Assembly: GCF_001277995.1 (NCBI RefSeq)
Contig: NZ_CP009220.1
Location: 2,886,329-2,950,328, forward strand
DNA from: Corynebacterium deserti GIMN1.010
Lineage (GTDB): Bacteria; Actinomycetota; Actinomycetes; Mycobacteriales; Mycobacteriaceae
Reading direction: 5' to 3'
Length of the DNA stretch: 64,000 nucleotides
The stretch's first letter is position 1, and the number at the start of each line of letters is the position of its first letter. The notes beneath the pieces were generated by a model. That model worked only from the letters and a program-made list of their open reading frames with translations. It was not told the DNA's origin and did not search any database. Below, piece by piece: positions 1-9,381 of the stretch. The position numbers and the translations under genes are program-made.

Positions 1-191
1 TCCCACCCGCTGGCATGGAGTCTTTGGGCACCTGCCAATCGAAGATCGGCGACGTCATCATGGCTGCGCAGACGGTGGATGGAAAAGCCATTGGCCTGCA
101 GTATCACCCTGAATCTGTGCTGAGCCCCACCGGTCCGATCATGCTCAGTCGATGCGTCGAACAGCTTCTGACCGTCTCACAAAATAACTAA
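1..191 (+). CDS. trpG: Anthranilate synthase glutaminase subunit, 3' end
   Basis: This is the C-terminal 62 codons of the glutamine amidotransferase subunit of anthranilate synthase, which supplies ammonia to TrpE in the first step of tryptophan synthesis. The gene begins outside the window; the first full codon is at 3 and the TAA stop is at 189-191. The conserved end of class I amidotransferases is visible as QYHPESV, which carries the His and Glu of the catalytic triad, and an MESLGTC stretch lies before it. trpD starts 17 bases downstream behind an AAAGGA ribosome site, so the two are co-transcribed. Confidence 0.93.
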   Translation, partial: PPAGMESLGTCQSKIGDVIMAAQTVDGKAIGLQYHPESVLSPTGPIMLSRCVEQLLTVSQNN

Positions 192-208
192 CGTAAAGGA
201 CTTTTTCA

Positions 209-1246
209 ATGACTTCTGAAGCAACCTTGAAGGTTCTCAACGCCTACCTCGACAACCCGACTCCTACTTTGGAGCAGGCTATTGAAGTGTTCACCCCACT
301 GACGGTCGGTGAGTACGACGACGTCCACATCGCAGCTCTTTTGGCCACCATCCGCACCCGTGGTGAAACCTTCGCTGATATTGCTGGTGCTGCCAAGGCG
401 TTCCTTGCGGCTGGCCGTCCGTTCCCCATTACCGGGGCAGGCCTGCTTGATTCCGCGGGCACCGGTGGCGACGGCGCCAACACCATCAACATCACCACCG
501 GCGCATCGCTTATCGCTGCGTCTGGGGGAGTGAAGATGGTTAAGTGCGGTAACCGCTCTGTCAGCTCCAAGTCCGGCTCCGCGGACGTTCTCGAAGCGCT
601 GAACATTCCACTGGGCCTTGATGTGGATCGTGCCGTGAAGTGGTTTGAAGCCTCCAACTTCACCTTCCTGTTTGCTCCCGCCTACAATCCTGCGATTGCT
701 CACGTGCAGCCAGTACGCCAGGCGCTGAAGTTCCCCACCATCTTCAACACCCTTGGCCCATTGCTGTCCCCAGCACGCCCAGAGCGCCAAATCATGGGTG
801 TTGCTAAGCCAACGTCCGGCCAGCTCATCGCTGAGGTGTTCCGTGAGCTCGGCCGCAAGCGCGCCATGGTTGTTCACGGTGCCGGCACCGATGAAATAGC
901 AGTTCACGGCACCACTCTTATTTGGGAGCTCAAGGAAGACGGTTCCATTGAGCACTACACCATCGAGCCTGAGGATCTGGGTCTGGGCCGTTATGAGCTC
1001 GCTGATCTCGTCGGCGGCAACGGCGAGGAAAACGCTGCGGCAATGCGCGCCACCTTCGCAGGATCTGGCCCTGATGCCCACCGCGAGGCGCTGGCAGCGT
1101 CTGCTGGCGCGATGTTCTACCTCAATGGCGATGTCGACAGCTTGAAGGAGGGTGCTGAAAAGGCCCTTAGTTTGCTTGCTGACGGCACCACCCAGGCGTG
1201 GTTGGCTAAGCACGAGGAGATCGATTACTCGGAGGACAATAAGTAA
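209..1246 (+). CDS. trpD: Anthranilate phosphoribosyltransferase
   Basis: TrpD transfers the phosphoribosyl group of PRPP to anthranilate, the second step of tryptophan synthesis, in the cytoplasm. The 345-residue length is normal for the family. The glycine-rich PRPP loop SGTGGDGANTINITTG lies near residues 82-97, followed by the KCGNRSVSSKSGSADVLEAL anthranilate/PRPP segment near 112-131. The ATG at 209 has AAAGGA about 9 bases upstream. The stop abuts the trpCF start codon (TAAATG), which indicates coupled translation. Codon use matches the neighbouring trp genes. Confidence 0.97.
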   Translation: MTSEATLKVLNAYLDNPTPTLEQAIEVFTPLTVGEYDDVHIAALLATIRTRGETFADIAGAAKAFLAAGRPFPITGAGLLDSAGTGGDGANTINITTGASLIAASGGVKMVKCGNRSVSSKSGSADVLEALNIPLGLDVDRAVKWFEASNFTFLFAPAYNPAIAHVQPVRQALKFPTIFNTLGPLLSPARPERQIMGVAKPTSGQLIAEVFRELGRKRAMVVHGAGTDEIAVHGTTLIWELKEDGSIEHYTIEPEDLGLGRYELADLVGGNGEENAAAMRATFAGSGPDAHREALAASAGAMFYLNGDVDSLKEGAEKALSLLADGTTQAWLAKHEEIDYSEDNK

Positions 1247-2671
1247 ATGACCAGCAATAACCTGCCTACCGTGCTGGAAGGCATCGTCGAGGGCCGCCGT
1301 GGCCATCTCAAGGAGATTAGGGCTCGCATCGCTCACGTTGATGTGGACGCGCTGCCTAAGTCCACTCGTTCCCTTTTTGATTCCCTGAACCACGGCAGGG
1401 GCAATGCCCGCTTTATCATGGAGTGCAAGTCTGCTTCGCCGTCCCTAGGCATGATTCGTGAGCACTACCAGCCCGGCGAAATCGCGCGGGTGTACTCCCG
1501 CTACGCCAGTGGCATTTCGGTGCTGTGCGAGCCCGATCGCTTTGGTGGCGATTACGATCACCTGGCCACCGTCGCAGCCACGACACACCTGCCAGTGCTG
1601 TGCAAGGACTTCATCATTGACCCTGTTCAGATCCACGCTGCCCGCTACTTCGGTGCCGACGCCGTGTTACTCATGCTGTCCGTGCTCGATGACGCCGAAT
1701 ACGCAGCCCTTTCCGCCGAAGCAGCCCGCTTTGATTTGGATGTTCTCACCGAGGTTATCGATGAGGAGGAAGTCGAGCGCGCAATTAAACTCGGGGCAAA
1801 GATTTTCGGTGTAAACCACCGCAACCTGCACGATCTGTCCATCGATTTGGATCGCTCGGGACGATTGGCACAGCTCATTCCAACCGATGCAGTGCTCATC
1901 TCTGAATCTGGTGTGCGCAATACCGAGACCGTACGTCAGCTGGGCGGACACTCCAATGGATTCCTCGTCGGTTCGCAGCTGACCAGCCAGCCCAACGTAG
2001 ATATTGCCGCGCGGGAGCTCGTCTATGGCCCCAACAAGGTCTGCGGTCTGACCTCGGAAACCGCAGCTCAGGCGGCTCGTGCAGCGGGTGCGGTCTACGG
2101 TGGCTTCATTTTTGAAGAGGCTTCGCCACGCAATGTTTCACGTGAAACATCGCAAAAAATTATCGCAGCCGAGCCCAGCCTGCGTTACGTCGCCGTCAGT
2201 CGTCGAACCTCTGGCTACCAAGAATTGCTTGTCGACGGCATCACCGCCGTACAAATCCACGCCCCACTGCAGGGTAGTGTGGAAGCCGAACAAGCCCTCG
2301 TGGCCGCTGTGCGTGCTGAAGTGGGCGACCAGGTTGAGGTGTGGCGTGCCGTTTCGATGTCGAGCGCTCTGGGCGCTGAGGTTGCTGTGGCGCTGGCGGA
2401 CAGCGTCGACAAGCTTGTTTTAGATGCCCATGAGGGCGGCAGCGGCCAGCCCTTTGATTGGTCAACCATTCCCGCCGAGGTCAAGGCGAAATCCTTGCTG
2501 GCTGGCGGCCTGAACCCGGACAACATCACTGATGCATTGGCCGTGGGCTGCGCTGGTTTGGACATCAACTCTGGCGTGGAATATCCCGCGGGGGCAGGGG
2601 AGTGGGCTGGAGCCAAGGATTCCGGCGCCCTGCTGAAGATTTTTGCCACCATCTCCACTTTCCACTATTAA
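1247..2671 (+). CDS. trpC: Bifunctional indole-3-glycerol-phosphate synthase / phosphoribosylanthranilate isomerase
   Basis: This fused TrpC-TrpF enzyme (474 residues, often written trpCF) isomerises phosphoribosylanthranilate and closes the indole ring. Residues 1-255 are the IGPS barrel: [10 protein letters not shown] near 60-69 and LCKDFIIDP near 120. The PRAI barrel starts near 262 with VCGLTSE and ends with a [14 protein letters not shown] catalytic loop. The fusion is usual in Corynebacterium and enterics, whereas many other actinobacteria keep trpF separate. A perfect ParB site is embedded in the PRAI coding part at 2134-2149, where it encodes the NVSRET that follows SPR in the conserved substrate loop. 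Confidence 0.96.
   Translation: MTSNNLPTVLEGIVEGRRGHLKEIRARIAHVDVDALPKSTRSLFDSLNHGRGNARFIMECKSASPSLGMIREHYQPGEIARVYSRYASGISVLCEPDRFGGDYDHLATVAATTHLPVLCKDFIIDPVQIHAARYFGADAVLLMLSVLDDAEYAALSAEAARFDLDVLTEVIDEEEVERAIKLGAKIFGVNHRNLHDLSIDLDRSGRLAQLIPTDAVLISESGVRNTETVRQLGGHSNGFLVGSQLTSQPNVDIAARELVYGPNKVCGLTSETAAQAARAAGAVYGGFIFEEASPRNVSRETSQKIIAAEPSLRYVAVSRRTSGYQELLVDGITAVQIHAPLQGSVEAEQALVAAVRAEVGDQVEVWRAVSMSSALGAEVAVALADSVDKLVLDAHEGGSGQPFDWSTIPAEVKAKSLLAGGLNPDNITDALAVGCAGLDINSGVEYPAGAGEWAGAKDSGALLKIFATISTFHY
2134..2149. promoter_or_regulatory. parS site 1, inside trpCF
   Basis: This is a perfect 16-bp palindrome TGTTTCACGTGAAACA, the ParB-binding centromere sequence. It lies within the coding sequence of trpCF and is the only one of the eight perfect sites inside a gene. 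Confidence 0.92.
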
Positions 2672-2687
2672 AGGTTTAAATAGGATC

Positions 2688-3941
2688 ATGACTGATAAAG
2701 AAAACTTGGGTGGCTCCACGCTGCTGCCTGCATACTTCGGTGAATTCGGCGGCCAGTTCGTCGCAGAATCCCTCCTGCCTGCTCTCGACCAGCTGGAGAA
2801 GGCCTTCGTTGACGCCATCAACAGCCCAGAGTTCCGCGAGGAGCTGGGCGGCTACCTGCGCGATTACCTCGGTCGCCCCACCCCGTTGACCGAGTGCTCC
2901 AACCTGCCCCTCGCAGGCGAAGGTAAAGGCTTTGCGCGGATCTTCCTTAAGCGCGAAGACCTCGTACACGGCGGTGCGCACAAGACCAATCAGGTTATCG
3001 GCCAGGTGCTGCTTGCTAAGCGCATGGGCAAAACCCGCATCATCGCAGAGACCGGCGCGGGTCAGCACGGCACCGCAACCGCCCTCGCTTGTGCGCTGAT
3101 GGGTCTGGAATGCGTGGTGTACATGGGCGCTAAGGACGTTGCTCGCCAGCAGCCCAACGTTTACCGCATGCAACTACACGGCGCGAAGGTGATTCCTGTG
3201 GAATCAGGTTCCGGAACGCTAAAAGACGCCGTCAACGAGGCGCTACGCGATTGGACCGCCACCTTCCACGAGTCCCACTACCTCCTCGGCACCGCCGCTG
3301 GCCCACACCCATTCCCCACCATCGTGCGTGACTTCCACAAGGTTATTTCTGAGGAAGCCAAGGCGCAGATGTTGGAGCGCACCGGTAAGCTTCCCGACGT
3401 TGTCGTGGCCTGCGTCGGTGGCGGTTCCAACGCGATCGGCATGTTCGCCGACTTCATTGACGATGAAGGTGTGGAACTTGTCGGCGCCGAGCCAGCCGGT
3501 GAAGGCCTGGATTCCGGAAAGCACGGAGCCACCATCACCAACGGTCAGATCGGCATTCTGCACGGCACCCGTTCCTACCTCATGCGCAACTCCGACGGCC
3601 AGGTTGAAGAGTCTTACTCCATTTCTGCAGGCCTCGACTACCCAGGTGTCGGCCCCCAGCACGCACACCTGCACAAGACCGGTCGCGCCACCTACGTAGG
3701 CATCACCGACGCTGAGGCCCTGCAAGCCTTCCAGTACCTGGCACGCTACGAGGGCATCATCCCTGCCCTTGAGTCCTCTCACGCCTTCGCCTACGCCCTC
3801 AAGCGCGCAAAGACCGCCGAAGAAGAAGGCAAGAACCTCACCATCCTCGTCTCCCTGTCTGGCCGTGGCGACAAGGACGTCGACCACGTTCGCCGCACCC
3901 TAGAAGAACACCCAGAACTGATCCTGAAGGACAACCGATGA
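2688..3941 (+). CDS. trpB: Tryptophan synthase beta chain
   Basis: TrpB condenses indole with L-serine using PLP, the last step of tryptophan synthesis, in an alpha2beta2 complex with TrpA. The PLP lysine is in HKTNQVIGQ and the phosphate-binding loop is [11 protein letters not shown] chose the ATG at 2688 (417 residues) because an upstream in-frame ATG at 2643 lies inside the end of trpCF and would add 15 residues foreign to the family; the product from 2688 begins [20 protein letters not shown], as is normal. The stop overlaps the trpA start by four bases (ATGA), so translation is probably coupled. Confidence 0.97.
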   Translation: MTDKENLGGSTLLPAYFGEFGGQFVAESLLPALDQLEKAFVDAINSPEFREELGGYLRDYLGRPTPLTECSNLPLAGEGKGFARIFLKREDLVHGGAHKTNQVIGQVLLAKRMGKTRIIAETGAGQHGTATALACALMGLECVVYMGAKDVARQQPNVYRMQLHGAKVIPVESGSGTLKDAVNEALRDWTATFHESHYLLGTAAGPHPFPTIVRDFHKVISEEAKAQMLERTGKLPDVVVACVGGGSNAIGMFADFIDDEGVELVGAEPAGEGLDSGKHGATITNGQIGILHGTRSYLMRNSDGQVEESYSISAGLDYPGVGPQHAHLHKTGRATYVGITDAEALQAFQYLARYEGIIPALESSHAFAYALKRAKTAEEEGKNLTILVSLSGRGDKDVDHVRRTLEEHPELILKDNR

Positions 3942-4780
3942 GCCGCTACACAGAACTTTTCGCCCGTCTCGACGAGGCAGGGGAGGGCGCATTCGTCCCC
4001 TTCATCATGCTCAGCGACCCCAACCCTGACGCAGCTTTTGAGATCATCTCCACCGCGATTGAGGCCGGCGCTGACGCGTTGGAACTTGGCGTACCGTTTT
4101 CTGATCCCGTAGCTGATGGCCCCACCGTTGCGGAATCTCACCTTCGAGCACTCGATGGTGGCGCAACCGTCGACAGCGCACTGGAGCAGATCGCACGCGT
4201 ACGTGCGGCTTATACAGAGATCCCCATCGGAATGCTCATCTACGGTAACGTTCCCTTCACCCGTGGCATCGAACGCTTTTACGCTGAGTTTGCGGAAGCG
4301 GGTGCAGACTCCATCTTGCTGCCAGACGTTCCTGTCCGTGAAGGCGCGCCATTTTCTGCTGCAGCAGTAGACGCTGGCATCGACCCGATCTACATCGCAC
4401 CAGCCAATGCCAGCGAGCAAACCCTCGCAGGCGTGGCTGCATCCTCCAAGGGCTACATCTACGCAATCTCCCGCGATGGTGTGACCGGCACCGAACGTGA
4501 ATCCTCCACCGAGGGTCTGTCCGGCGTAGTAGATAACATCAAGAAGTTTGGTGGCGCACCGATCCTCTTGGGGTTCGGCATTTCCTCCCCTCAGCATGTT
4601 GCGGATGCCATCGCGGCTGGCGCATCGGGCGCGATTACGGGCTCAGCGATCACCAAGATCATCGCATCCCACTGCGAGGGTGAACACCCGAACCCATCGA
4701 CCATTTGCGATATGGGTGGTTTGAAGAAGGACCTCACAGAGTTTATTTCTGCGATGAAGGCGGCAACCAAGAAGGCCTAA
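3938..4780 (+). CDS. trpA: Tryptophan synthase alpha chain
   Basis: TrpA cleaves indole-3-glycerol phosphate to indole and glyceraldehyde 3-phosphate and channels indole to TrpB. The 280-residue TIM barrel shows the catalytic-region signature [16 protein letters not shown] near residues 47-62, with Asp in that loop as the usual catalytic acid, and the phosphate-binding FGISSPQHV near 212. It is the last gene of the operon. A strong hairpin terminator with a ParB site at its centre starts 25 bases after the stop. Confidence 0.97.
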   Translation: MSRYTELFARLDEAGEGAFVPFIMLSDPNPDAAFEIISTAIEAGADALELGVPFSDPVADGPTVAESHLRALDGGATVDSALEQIARVRAAYTEIPIGMLIYGNVPFTRGIERFYAEFAEAGADSILLPDVPVREGAPFSAAAVDAGIDPIYIAPANASEQTLAGVAASSKGYIYAISRDGVTGTERESSTEGLSGVVDNIKKFGGAPILLGFGISSPQHVADAIAAGASGAITGSAITKIIASHCEGEHPNPSTICDMGGLKKDLTEFISAMKAATKKA

Positions 4781-4804
4781 AGTTCAGCCCGCTTGGGAGA
4801 CAAG

Positions 4805-4842
4805 AAAACCGGCAATGTTTCACGTGAAACATTGCCGGTTTT
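4805..4842. terminator. trp operon terminator built around a parS site
   Basis: This is a perfect 38-base inverted repeat: 19-base arms reading AAAACCGGCAATGTTTCAC and its complement, followed by TTTTT. It has the form of a rho-independent terminator for trpA, but its core is a complete parS palindrome, so the same DNA could serve as transcription stop and centromere site. Confidence 0.85.
4816..4831. promoter_or_regulatory. parS site 2
   Basis: This is a perfect TGTTTCACGTGAAACA at the centre of the trp terminator hairpin. Confidence 0.93.
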
Positions 4843-4948
4843 TGGTATTCGGAAAGAGTCTCGCCGAGCTCTCAGGGGCCCAAGGTTGCAGTTGTGGCAC
4901 GCTTCTTACTACCTCGCGCTTTTGTGCGCACGAGAGATCAATAGAGAT

Positions 4949-5612
4949 ATGAACACACAGGCTGTGCACGATCAGGACTTGACCATCCATTTCGGTTCAT
5001 TCACCGCAGTGTCCGATTTGAGCTATCCAACTTAAGCTTCAGCGTTGAGCAAGGAAGTATTCACTGCTTCCTCGGACCCAACGGCGCTGGAAAATCAACC
5101 ACGCTGCGAACACTCATCGGAGTCCTGACACCCAAAAGCGGATCTATGTCGGTTCTTGGGCACAATCCAGTCACCAATTCAGAAATCCTCCGTCACGTGG
5201 GTTACGATCCAGCCGATGTCGCCTTGTGAGAATCAGTCACCGGTGGGGAAGTGCTCCGCGCCTTTGAGATGCTGCGTAAGACCCCCAACAATCCGGCGCT
5301 GGAGCGCGAACTCATTGATGCCTCCGAACTCGACACCACCAAGAGGGTCCGCGAGTATTCCACGGGCAACCGGCGGAAAGTAAGCCTCATCGCCGCGCTA
5401 TCCCACGAGCCCGATCTATTGCTTCTTGACGAACCAACACTTCTGGTCTCGATCCCCTCATGGAGCAACAGTTCCTTCACTTTGTCCGCCATGCCCGCGA
5501 CAACGGTGCCTCAGTATTTTTGAGCAGTCACACACTCAGTGACGTCGAGCAGCTCTGTAATTACCTCACCGTGCTGAATCAAGGAACTGCGGTGATCTCC
5601 AATCAGGTGAGC
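4949..5612 (+). pseudogene. Decayed ABC transporter ATPase
   Basis: These are pieces of an ABC-2 type exporter ATPase spread over three frames. The start MNTQAVHDQDLTIHFGSFTA stops at 5033-5035 after a frameshift. The Walker A motif GPNGAGKST is at about 5074-5100, a TGA interrupts the same frame at 5227-5229, then come a signature-like YSTGNRRKVSL and Walker B LLLLDEPT (about 5415-5438). A second frameshift near 5437-5442 moves the D-loop and H-loop (SSHTLSDVEQL) into another frame. The gene cannot make an active ATPase. It lies directly downstream of the trp terminator and runs into the permease remnant. Confidence 0.85.
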
Positions 5613-6303
5613 TATTTGAGGAAGATTTCCTCCCACTCATCGAATCACTCACGCCCGCCCTCGCCGGCGACCCCGCCACCATGCGCGCCGTCGAATCCAT
5701 GGTGCCCACCGGCAACCTCCAGGCAACGTTCATCACCTATGTCCTCCAACTCGCCAGCCTGCTCGTCTGCATCGCAGCTATCACACCCATTGTCGCCTAC
5801 AAGAATCAAAAACAAACCAAGCTTGTCGACGCCCTCCGCAGCCTCAGCATGCGTAGCTGGGCACCGCTCGGGGCAGCGGCAGCAACGGGCTTATCGACGC
5901 TTCTCTTCACCTCTACTTTCACCACCGTGGGCGCAACCCGCATTGTGTAGTTAGTCGGCTTGTCCATCGTGTTGCACGGACTCGTATTCATCGGCGTCGC
6001 AGTCTTCATCGCTTGTATCGCTCCACGATGGATTAAGTTGTCGTGGCTGCCGATTATCCTCGCGGCCGTTGCTACGCTCCTGGGGCAGCTTCTGGGGCTC
6101 TCACAGGCCCAGATAGACCTCTCGCCGCTTTCTATGACTATCGATAGCACAGACGGCACCGGAGGGCGTCTCGTGGCGTGGGCGATCCTTGGATGCATGT
6201 TGGCGGCTCATGTTGGCAGCAATGGGACTTTACACATCTCACAGAAGAAACTTGCTGTAATCGTTGGCCAAAGGTCCGCGTTGGGACGATACTGGAAATT
6301 ATG
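5613..6303 (+). pseudogene. Decayed ABC-2 type permease
   Basis: This is the remnant of the membrane subunit that goes with the ATPase upstream. One frame (second base register) reads ELFEEDFLPLIESL, then MRAVESMVPTGNLQ and several hydrophobic stretches (ASLLVCIAAITPIVA, LVFIGVAVFIACIAP, LPIILAAVATLLGQLL). It is broken by an in-frame TAG at 5948-5950. The junction with the ATPase lacks the N-terminal half of a normal permease, which suggests an internal deletion. The 3' boundary is uncertain because the frame stays open into the start of the Rieske gene. Confidence 0.75.
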
Positions 6304-6681
6304 ACTAACCAAGCCCCATCGTGCAGCCGCCGCATGTTCCTTCTGGGAACTGCCACCACGTTCGCAGGCGCTTTCCTCGCAGCCTGCGGATCTGAGCCAC
6401 CAGCCGAAGTATCCGCTTCCGATGTTCCTGTCGGCAGTGCAAAAGTCATTGGCTCTGTGATCATCGCACAGCCAACCGAAGGCAACTTTGTGGCTTACTC
6501 ATCCGTGTGCCCACACGCAGGCTCACGCATCACCGGGGTAGAGGGGGACACCGTCATTTGTAAGAACCACAACTCGGTCTTCAGCATCGTGGACGGCTCT
6601 GTCATTTCTGGCCCAGCTGCGACCGGACTCAGCAGTGCAAACCTCACTCAAAATGGCGACGAGCTCACCGCCTCCCTCTAA
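6301..6681 (+). CDS. Tat-exported Rieske [2Fe-2S] lipoprotein
   Basis: This is a 126-residue small Rieske protein expected on the outer face of the membrane. Residues 9-15 carry the twin-arginine motif SRRMFLL, and the hydrophobic stretch ends in the lipobox LAAC with Cys29 as the lipidation residue. The cluster ligands follow as CPH (near 76) and CKNH (near 96), the two-residue pairs expected of a Rieske fold. The ATG at 6301 was chosen because it places the RR motif at residues 10-11. An open frame extends back to 6178 but adds no recognisable sequence. No oxidase or dehydrogenase partner is adjacent; the flanking gene is a convergent flavin oxidoreductase. Confidence 0.82.
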   Translation: MTNQAPSCSRRMFLLGTATTFAGAFLAACGSEPPAEVSASDVPVGSAKVIGSVIIAQPTEGNFVAYSSVCPHAGSRITGVEGDTVICKNHNSVFSIVDGSVISGPAATGLSSANLTQNGDELTASL

Positions 6682-6687
6682 ACGACA

Positions 6688-6723
6688 AAAATGGCAATGT
6701 TTCACGTGAAACAATGCCATTTT
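6688..6723. terminator. Bidirectional terminator with parS core
   Basis: An inverted repeat AAAATGGCA-A-TGTTTCAC / GTGAAACA-A-TGCCATTTT has one A-A mismatch. It lies between the convergent Rieske and OYE genes with A and T runs on either side, so it can stop both transcripts. Confidence 0.75.
6698..6713. promoter_or_regulatory. parS site 3
   Basis: This is a perfect TGTTTCACGTGAAACA at the centre of the terminator between two convergent genes. Confidence 0.93.
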
Positions 6724-6729
6724 CTCTAT

Positions 6730-7815
6730 CTACCATACGCCTCGCCAATAGGACTCAGGGTACGGGATTTCCTCTGTGGACAATCCCAATTCATGAGCCG
6801 CTTTGAGCGGCCACGAGGGCTCCCGAAGTGCCTGACGACCGATCGTAATGACATCTGCATCACCATTGTTAAGGTGCGCTTGCGCTTGCACGGGATCTGT
6901 AATGAGCCCCACCGCGGACGTCGGTATACCGACCTCTTGCTTCACTCGACGAGCGAACTGCACTTGGTAGCTTGGGCCAATCGGAATTCGAGCACTCACT
7001 GCACCGCCGGTAGAAATGTCAACGGCGTCGACTCCCAGCTCGGAAAGGTCCTTAACGAGCTGGACAGTTTGATCGTCATCCCATGACGGTTCATCGTCAA
7101 CCCAATCCGTGGCAGAGATACGCGCAATAAGGGGCATTCCCTCCGGGATCACCTCGCGGATGGCGACAACGATTTCTCTGAACAAGCGAGTCCGATTCTC
7201 GAAGGAACCACCGTACTCGTCGGTGCGTTTGTTAGCGAGGGGTGTGAGGAATTGGTGAATCAAGTAGCCATGGGCGCCATGAATTTCAATCACATCAAAG
7301 CCGGCGTCCACTGCGCGCATGGCTGAATCGGCAAAGTCTTTGATAACTTTCTTGATCCCGTCAGCATCCAACTCAGTTGGGGTCGCCAATCCAGGTCCCG
7401 CAACAGCACTGGGGGCAAGAGGTTCCCAGCCGCCTTCGTCTACAGGTTGTGTACCGTGTGGATACTTTTGGAGAGCGGGGTAAGTGCTCGACTTCCTTCC
7501 CGCATGGTTGAGTTGCACACCCATCTTGACACCTTGGGCGTGAACGAAATCAGTGATGCGCTTCCACGCTGCCAGCTGATCGGCATTCCACAAACCGGTA
7601 CAGTTGGGGGAGATTCGACCCTCTGGGCTCACGCCAGTGGACTCAGCAATGATGAGTCCAAATCCTCCCACGGCCCGCGATCCATAATGAACGAAGTGCC
7701 AATCCCGAGGGATGCCATCTTGACCGTTCGCTTGATATTGGCACATGGGGGCGAGCCATACTCTGTTGGAGATCTCAAGTTCTCGGAGAGTGATGGGGGA
7801 GAAGAGTGAATTCAT
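6730..7815 (-). CDS. NADPH-dependent flavin oxidoreductase, Old Yellow Enzyme (YqjM-like)
   Basis: This 361-residue FMN enzyme of the OYE family reduces activated alkenes such as enones or nitro compounds with NAD(P)H. The YqjM-type active-site segment APMCQYQA is near residue 22-29, with the redox-tuning Cys. The substrate-anchoring HAGRK lies near 107, and the catalytic pair is in EIHGAHGYLIHQFLTPLANKR near 180. The family-typical YGGSFENR follows. It is transcribed toward the Rieske gene, with a shared terminator between them. An imperfect palindrome TCGGT-N5-ACCGA at 7838-7852 lies just upstream of its start and may be an operator. Confidence 0.92.
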   Translation of the reverse strand: MNSLFSPITLRELEISNRVWLAPMCQYQANGQDGIPRDWHFVHYGSRAVGGFGLIIAESTGVSPEGRISPNCTGLWNADQLAAWKRITDFVHAQGVKMGVQLNHAGRKSSTYPALQKYPHGTQPVDEGGWEPLAPSAVAGPGLATPTELDADGIKKVIKDFADSAMRAVDAGFDVIEIHGAHGYLIHQFLTPLANKRTDEYGGSFENRTRLFREIVVAIREVIPEGMPLIARISATDWVDDEPSWDDDQTVQLVKDLSELGVDAVDISTGGAVSARIPIGPSYQVQFARRVKQEVGIPTSAVGLITDPVQAQAHLNNGDADVITIGRQALREPSWPLKAAHELGLSTEEIPYPESYWRGVW

Positions 7816-8201
7816 CTTTCCGACGATAGTCCTAAAATCGGTTTTATACCGAACATTTCAAACGTGTTGGAGATCGTTTTCTTTTCATCACAGTGACAAA
7901 AAGATATAAGTTGGGTAAGCCCATTATTGTTCATTCAATTACGGGATCTGCGATTTGACTAGGTTAACCAACTATTGGTGAGCCTATGTTGGGGATCCCA
8001 TTTTGCAAAAGATGCAGCTCAACGCGTATTGGCGATATCGGCCGATGCGGAGCGACGTGGCGGAATTGAAAACTTTTGCCACTACCTAGAGCCTAGCCCA
8101 CGCCGGGGGCGGGGGACAACCGCAAGTGGGCGTCGAAAAGCACGCTTTTAGGGGGAGATAAAACTACTGGGAAAGCGTATGCGCACCGTACACTAAAGCA
8201 C
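7816..8201. other. Divergent intergenic region between OYE and SBF-like transporter
   Basis: No ORF was recognised in these 386 bases. The left end holds the palindrome TCGGT-TTTAT-ACCGA (7838-7852), placed to act on the OYE promoter. GGTTAACC occurs near 7963. The right end must hold the promoter of the transporter gene. A GGCGTCGAAAAGC word near 8128 resembles the terminator core seen elsewhere in the window, but no gene ends here. Confidence 0.5.
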
Positions 8202-9185
8202 ATGCTTGAACGCCTAAAACGTCTAGATCCCCTCATTGTCCTCATTGTGCTCGCGGTGATTCTTGCGATCATAGTGCCAATCCGTGGCCAAGCGGCCGAC
8301 TGGTTTGATGTCGCCGTGAAAATCGCCATCGCTGTGCTGTTCTTTCTATATGGCGCGCGCCTGTCGACACAGGAAGCGCTCAATGGCTTGAAGCACTGGC
8401 GGCTACACTTGACCATTCTGTTCATTACTTTCGTGGCTTTCCCGCTCGTTGGCATTGGTTTGGAACCGATGACGGCGTTTGTCACTGAGGATATTTATCG
8501 CGGAATTTTGTTCCTCACGCTGGTGCCATCAACCGTGCAGTCATCGGTGGCGTTCACCTCAATTGCGAAGGGCAATGTTGCCGGCGCAATCGTGTCGGCG
8601 TCGCTCTCGAACCTTGCGGGCGTGTTTATTACTCCACTGCTGGTTATGCTCGTCATGTCCGCGAGTGGGGGAGTGCACGTGGATGGACAAGTATTCCTGG
8701 ACATCGCACTGCAACTGCTGCTGCCGTTCGTTCTCGGACAGCTGTGTCGACGATGGGTGAAGAATTTCGCGGCAAACAAGGCCACGAAGATTGTCGACCG
8801 CGGATCCATCGCCATGGTCGTGTACTCGGCGTTTTCCGCAGGTGTTGTTGCTGGCGTGTGGAGCGCAGTCTCCGTCATGGAGATCGTGTTCCTCATTGGC
8901 TTCGCCATTTTGATGGTCATCGCAATGCTGTGGTTTACGTTGTTCTTGGCCACACGCTTGGGATTCAACCGCGCCGATTCCATTGCCATCCAGTTCTGTG
9001 GCACCAAAAAGTCCCTGGCCACCGGCCTTCCCATGGCGGCAGTTATCTTCGGCGGCGCCAATATCGGCTTGCTTATCTTGCCGTTGATGATCTTCCACCA
9101 AGTTCAGCTCATGATCTGCGCATGGCTGGCGGCTCGTTACGGAAGGGATGCACAAGGCCAGGAGGCGGCAAAAACCCCTGCTTAA
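8202..9185 (+). CDS. SBF-like membrane transporter (bile acid:sodium symporter superfamily, YfeH type)
   Basis: This 327-residue integral membrane protein has about ten hydrophobic helices and matches the SBF-like family, whose true substrate is generally unknown. Helix 1 is in DPLIVLIVLAVILAIIVPIRG. The segment FLYGARLSTQEALNGLKHWR and the central TLVPSTVQSSVAFTSIAKGN with its polar Ser/Thr-Gln residues are hallmarks. A second conserved stretch, QFCGTKKSLATGLPMA, lies near residue 263. It stands alone, with its own promoter region upstream and a strong terminator at 9222-9255. Confidence 0.85.
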   Translation: MLERLKRLDPLIVLIVLAVILAIIVPIRGQAADWFDVAVKIAIAVLFFLYGARLSTQEALNGLKHWRLHLTILFITFVAFPLVGIGLEPMTAFVTEDIYRGILFLTLVPSTVQSSVAFTSIAKGNVAGAIVSASLSNLAGVFITPLLVMLVMSASGGVHVDGQVFLDIALQLLLPFVLGQLCRRWVKNFAANKATKIVDRGSIAMVVYSAFSAGVVAGVWSAVSVMEIVFLIGFAILMVIAMLWFTLFLATRLGFNRADSIAIQFCGTKKSLATGLPMAAVIFGGANIGLLILPLMIFHQVQLMICAWLAARYGRDAQGQEAAKTPA

Positions 9186-9221
9186 GGGATTAAGGTAGTT
9201 CAGGTTTTACAAGCACTTTTG

Positions 9222-9255
9222 GTGGTCACCCCGTGTCGTGGGGTGGCCACTTTTT
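9222..9255 (+). terminator. Rho-independent terminator after the SBF-like gene
   Basis: An 11-bp stem GTGGTCACCCC / GGGGTGGCCAC with one G-T pair and a 7-base loop is followed by TTTTT. Confidence 0.88.
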
Positions 9256-9324
9256 CGTTGTCAGGAGTTGAGCCAGGCTAGTCTCTCAGCCTGGTTTCAC
9301 ATTGAATAAAACCGCTTCCCAATA

Positions 9325-9340
9325 TAGACAGCATGGTCTA
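9325..9340. promoter_or_regulatory. Palindromic operator candidate TAGACA-N4-GGTCTA
   Basis: This 6-4-6 inverted repeat with one mismatch lies 42 bases before the DUF1684 gene. The same architecture, perfect, occurs at 34780-34795 before a DUF4395 gene. It resembles TetR-family operators, for example the box known for E. coli NemR. Confidence 0.45.
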
Positions 9341-9381
9341 CTGTTGCCAGGAGCCAACATCAATGACCGAAGGGTAGCACC

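Noticed and set aside
206..1393. 395-codon open frame on the minus strand across trpD
   Set aside because: It is the antisense shadow of trpD/trpCF. It has no ribosome site and low-complexity, unrecognisable protein, and the plus-strand gene is certain.
2643..2687. Upstream in-frame ATG for trpB
   Set aside because: It overlaps the end of trpCF and adds 15 residues not found in TrpB; the ATG at 2688 gives the normal N-terminus.
3791..4597. 268-codon minus-strand frame across trpA
   Set aside because: It is the complement of trpA coding sequence with unnatural Cys/Arg-rich composition.
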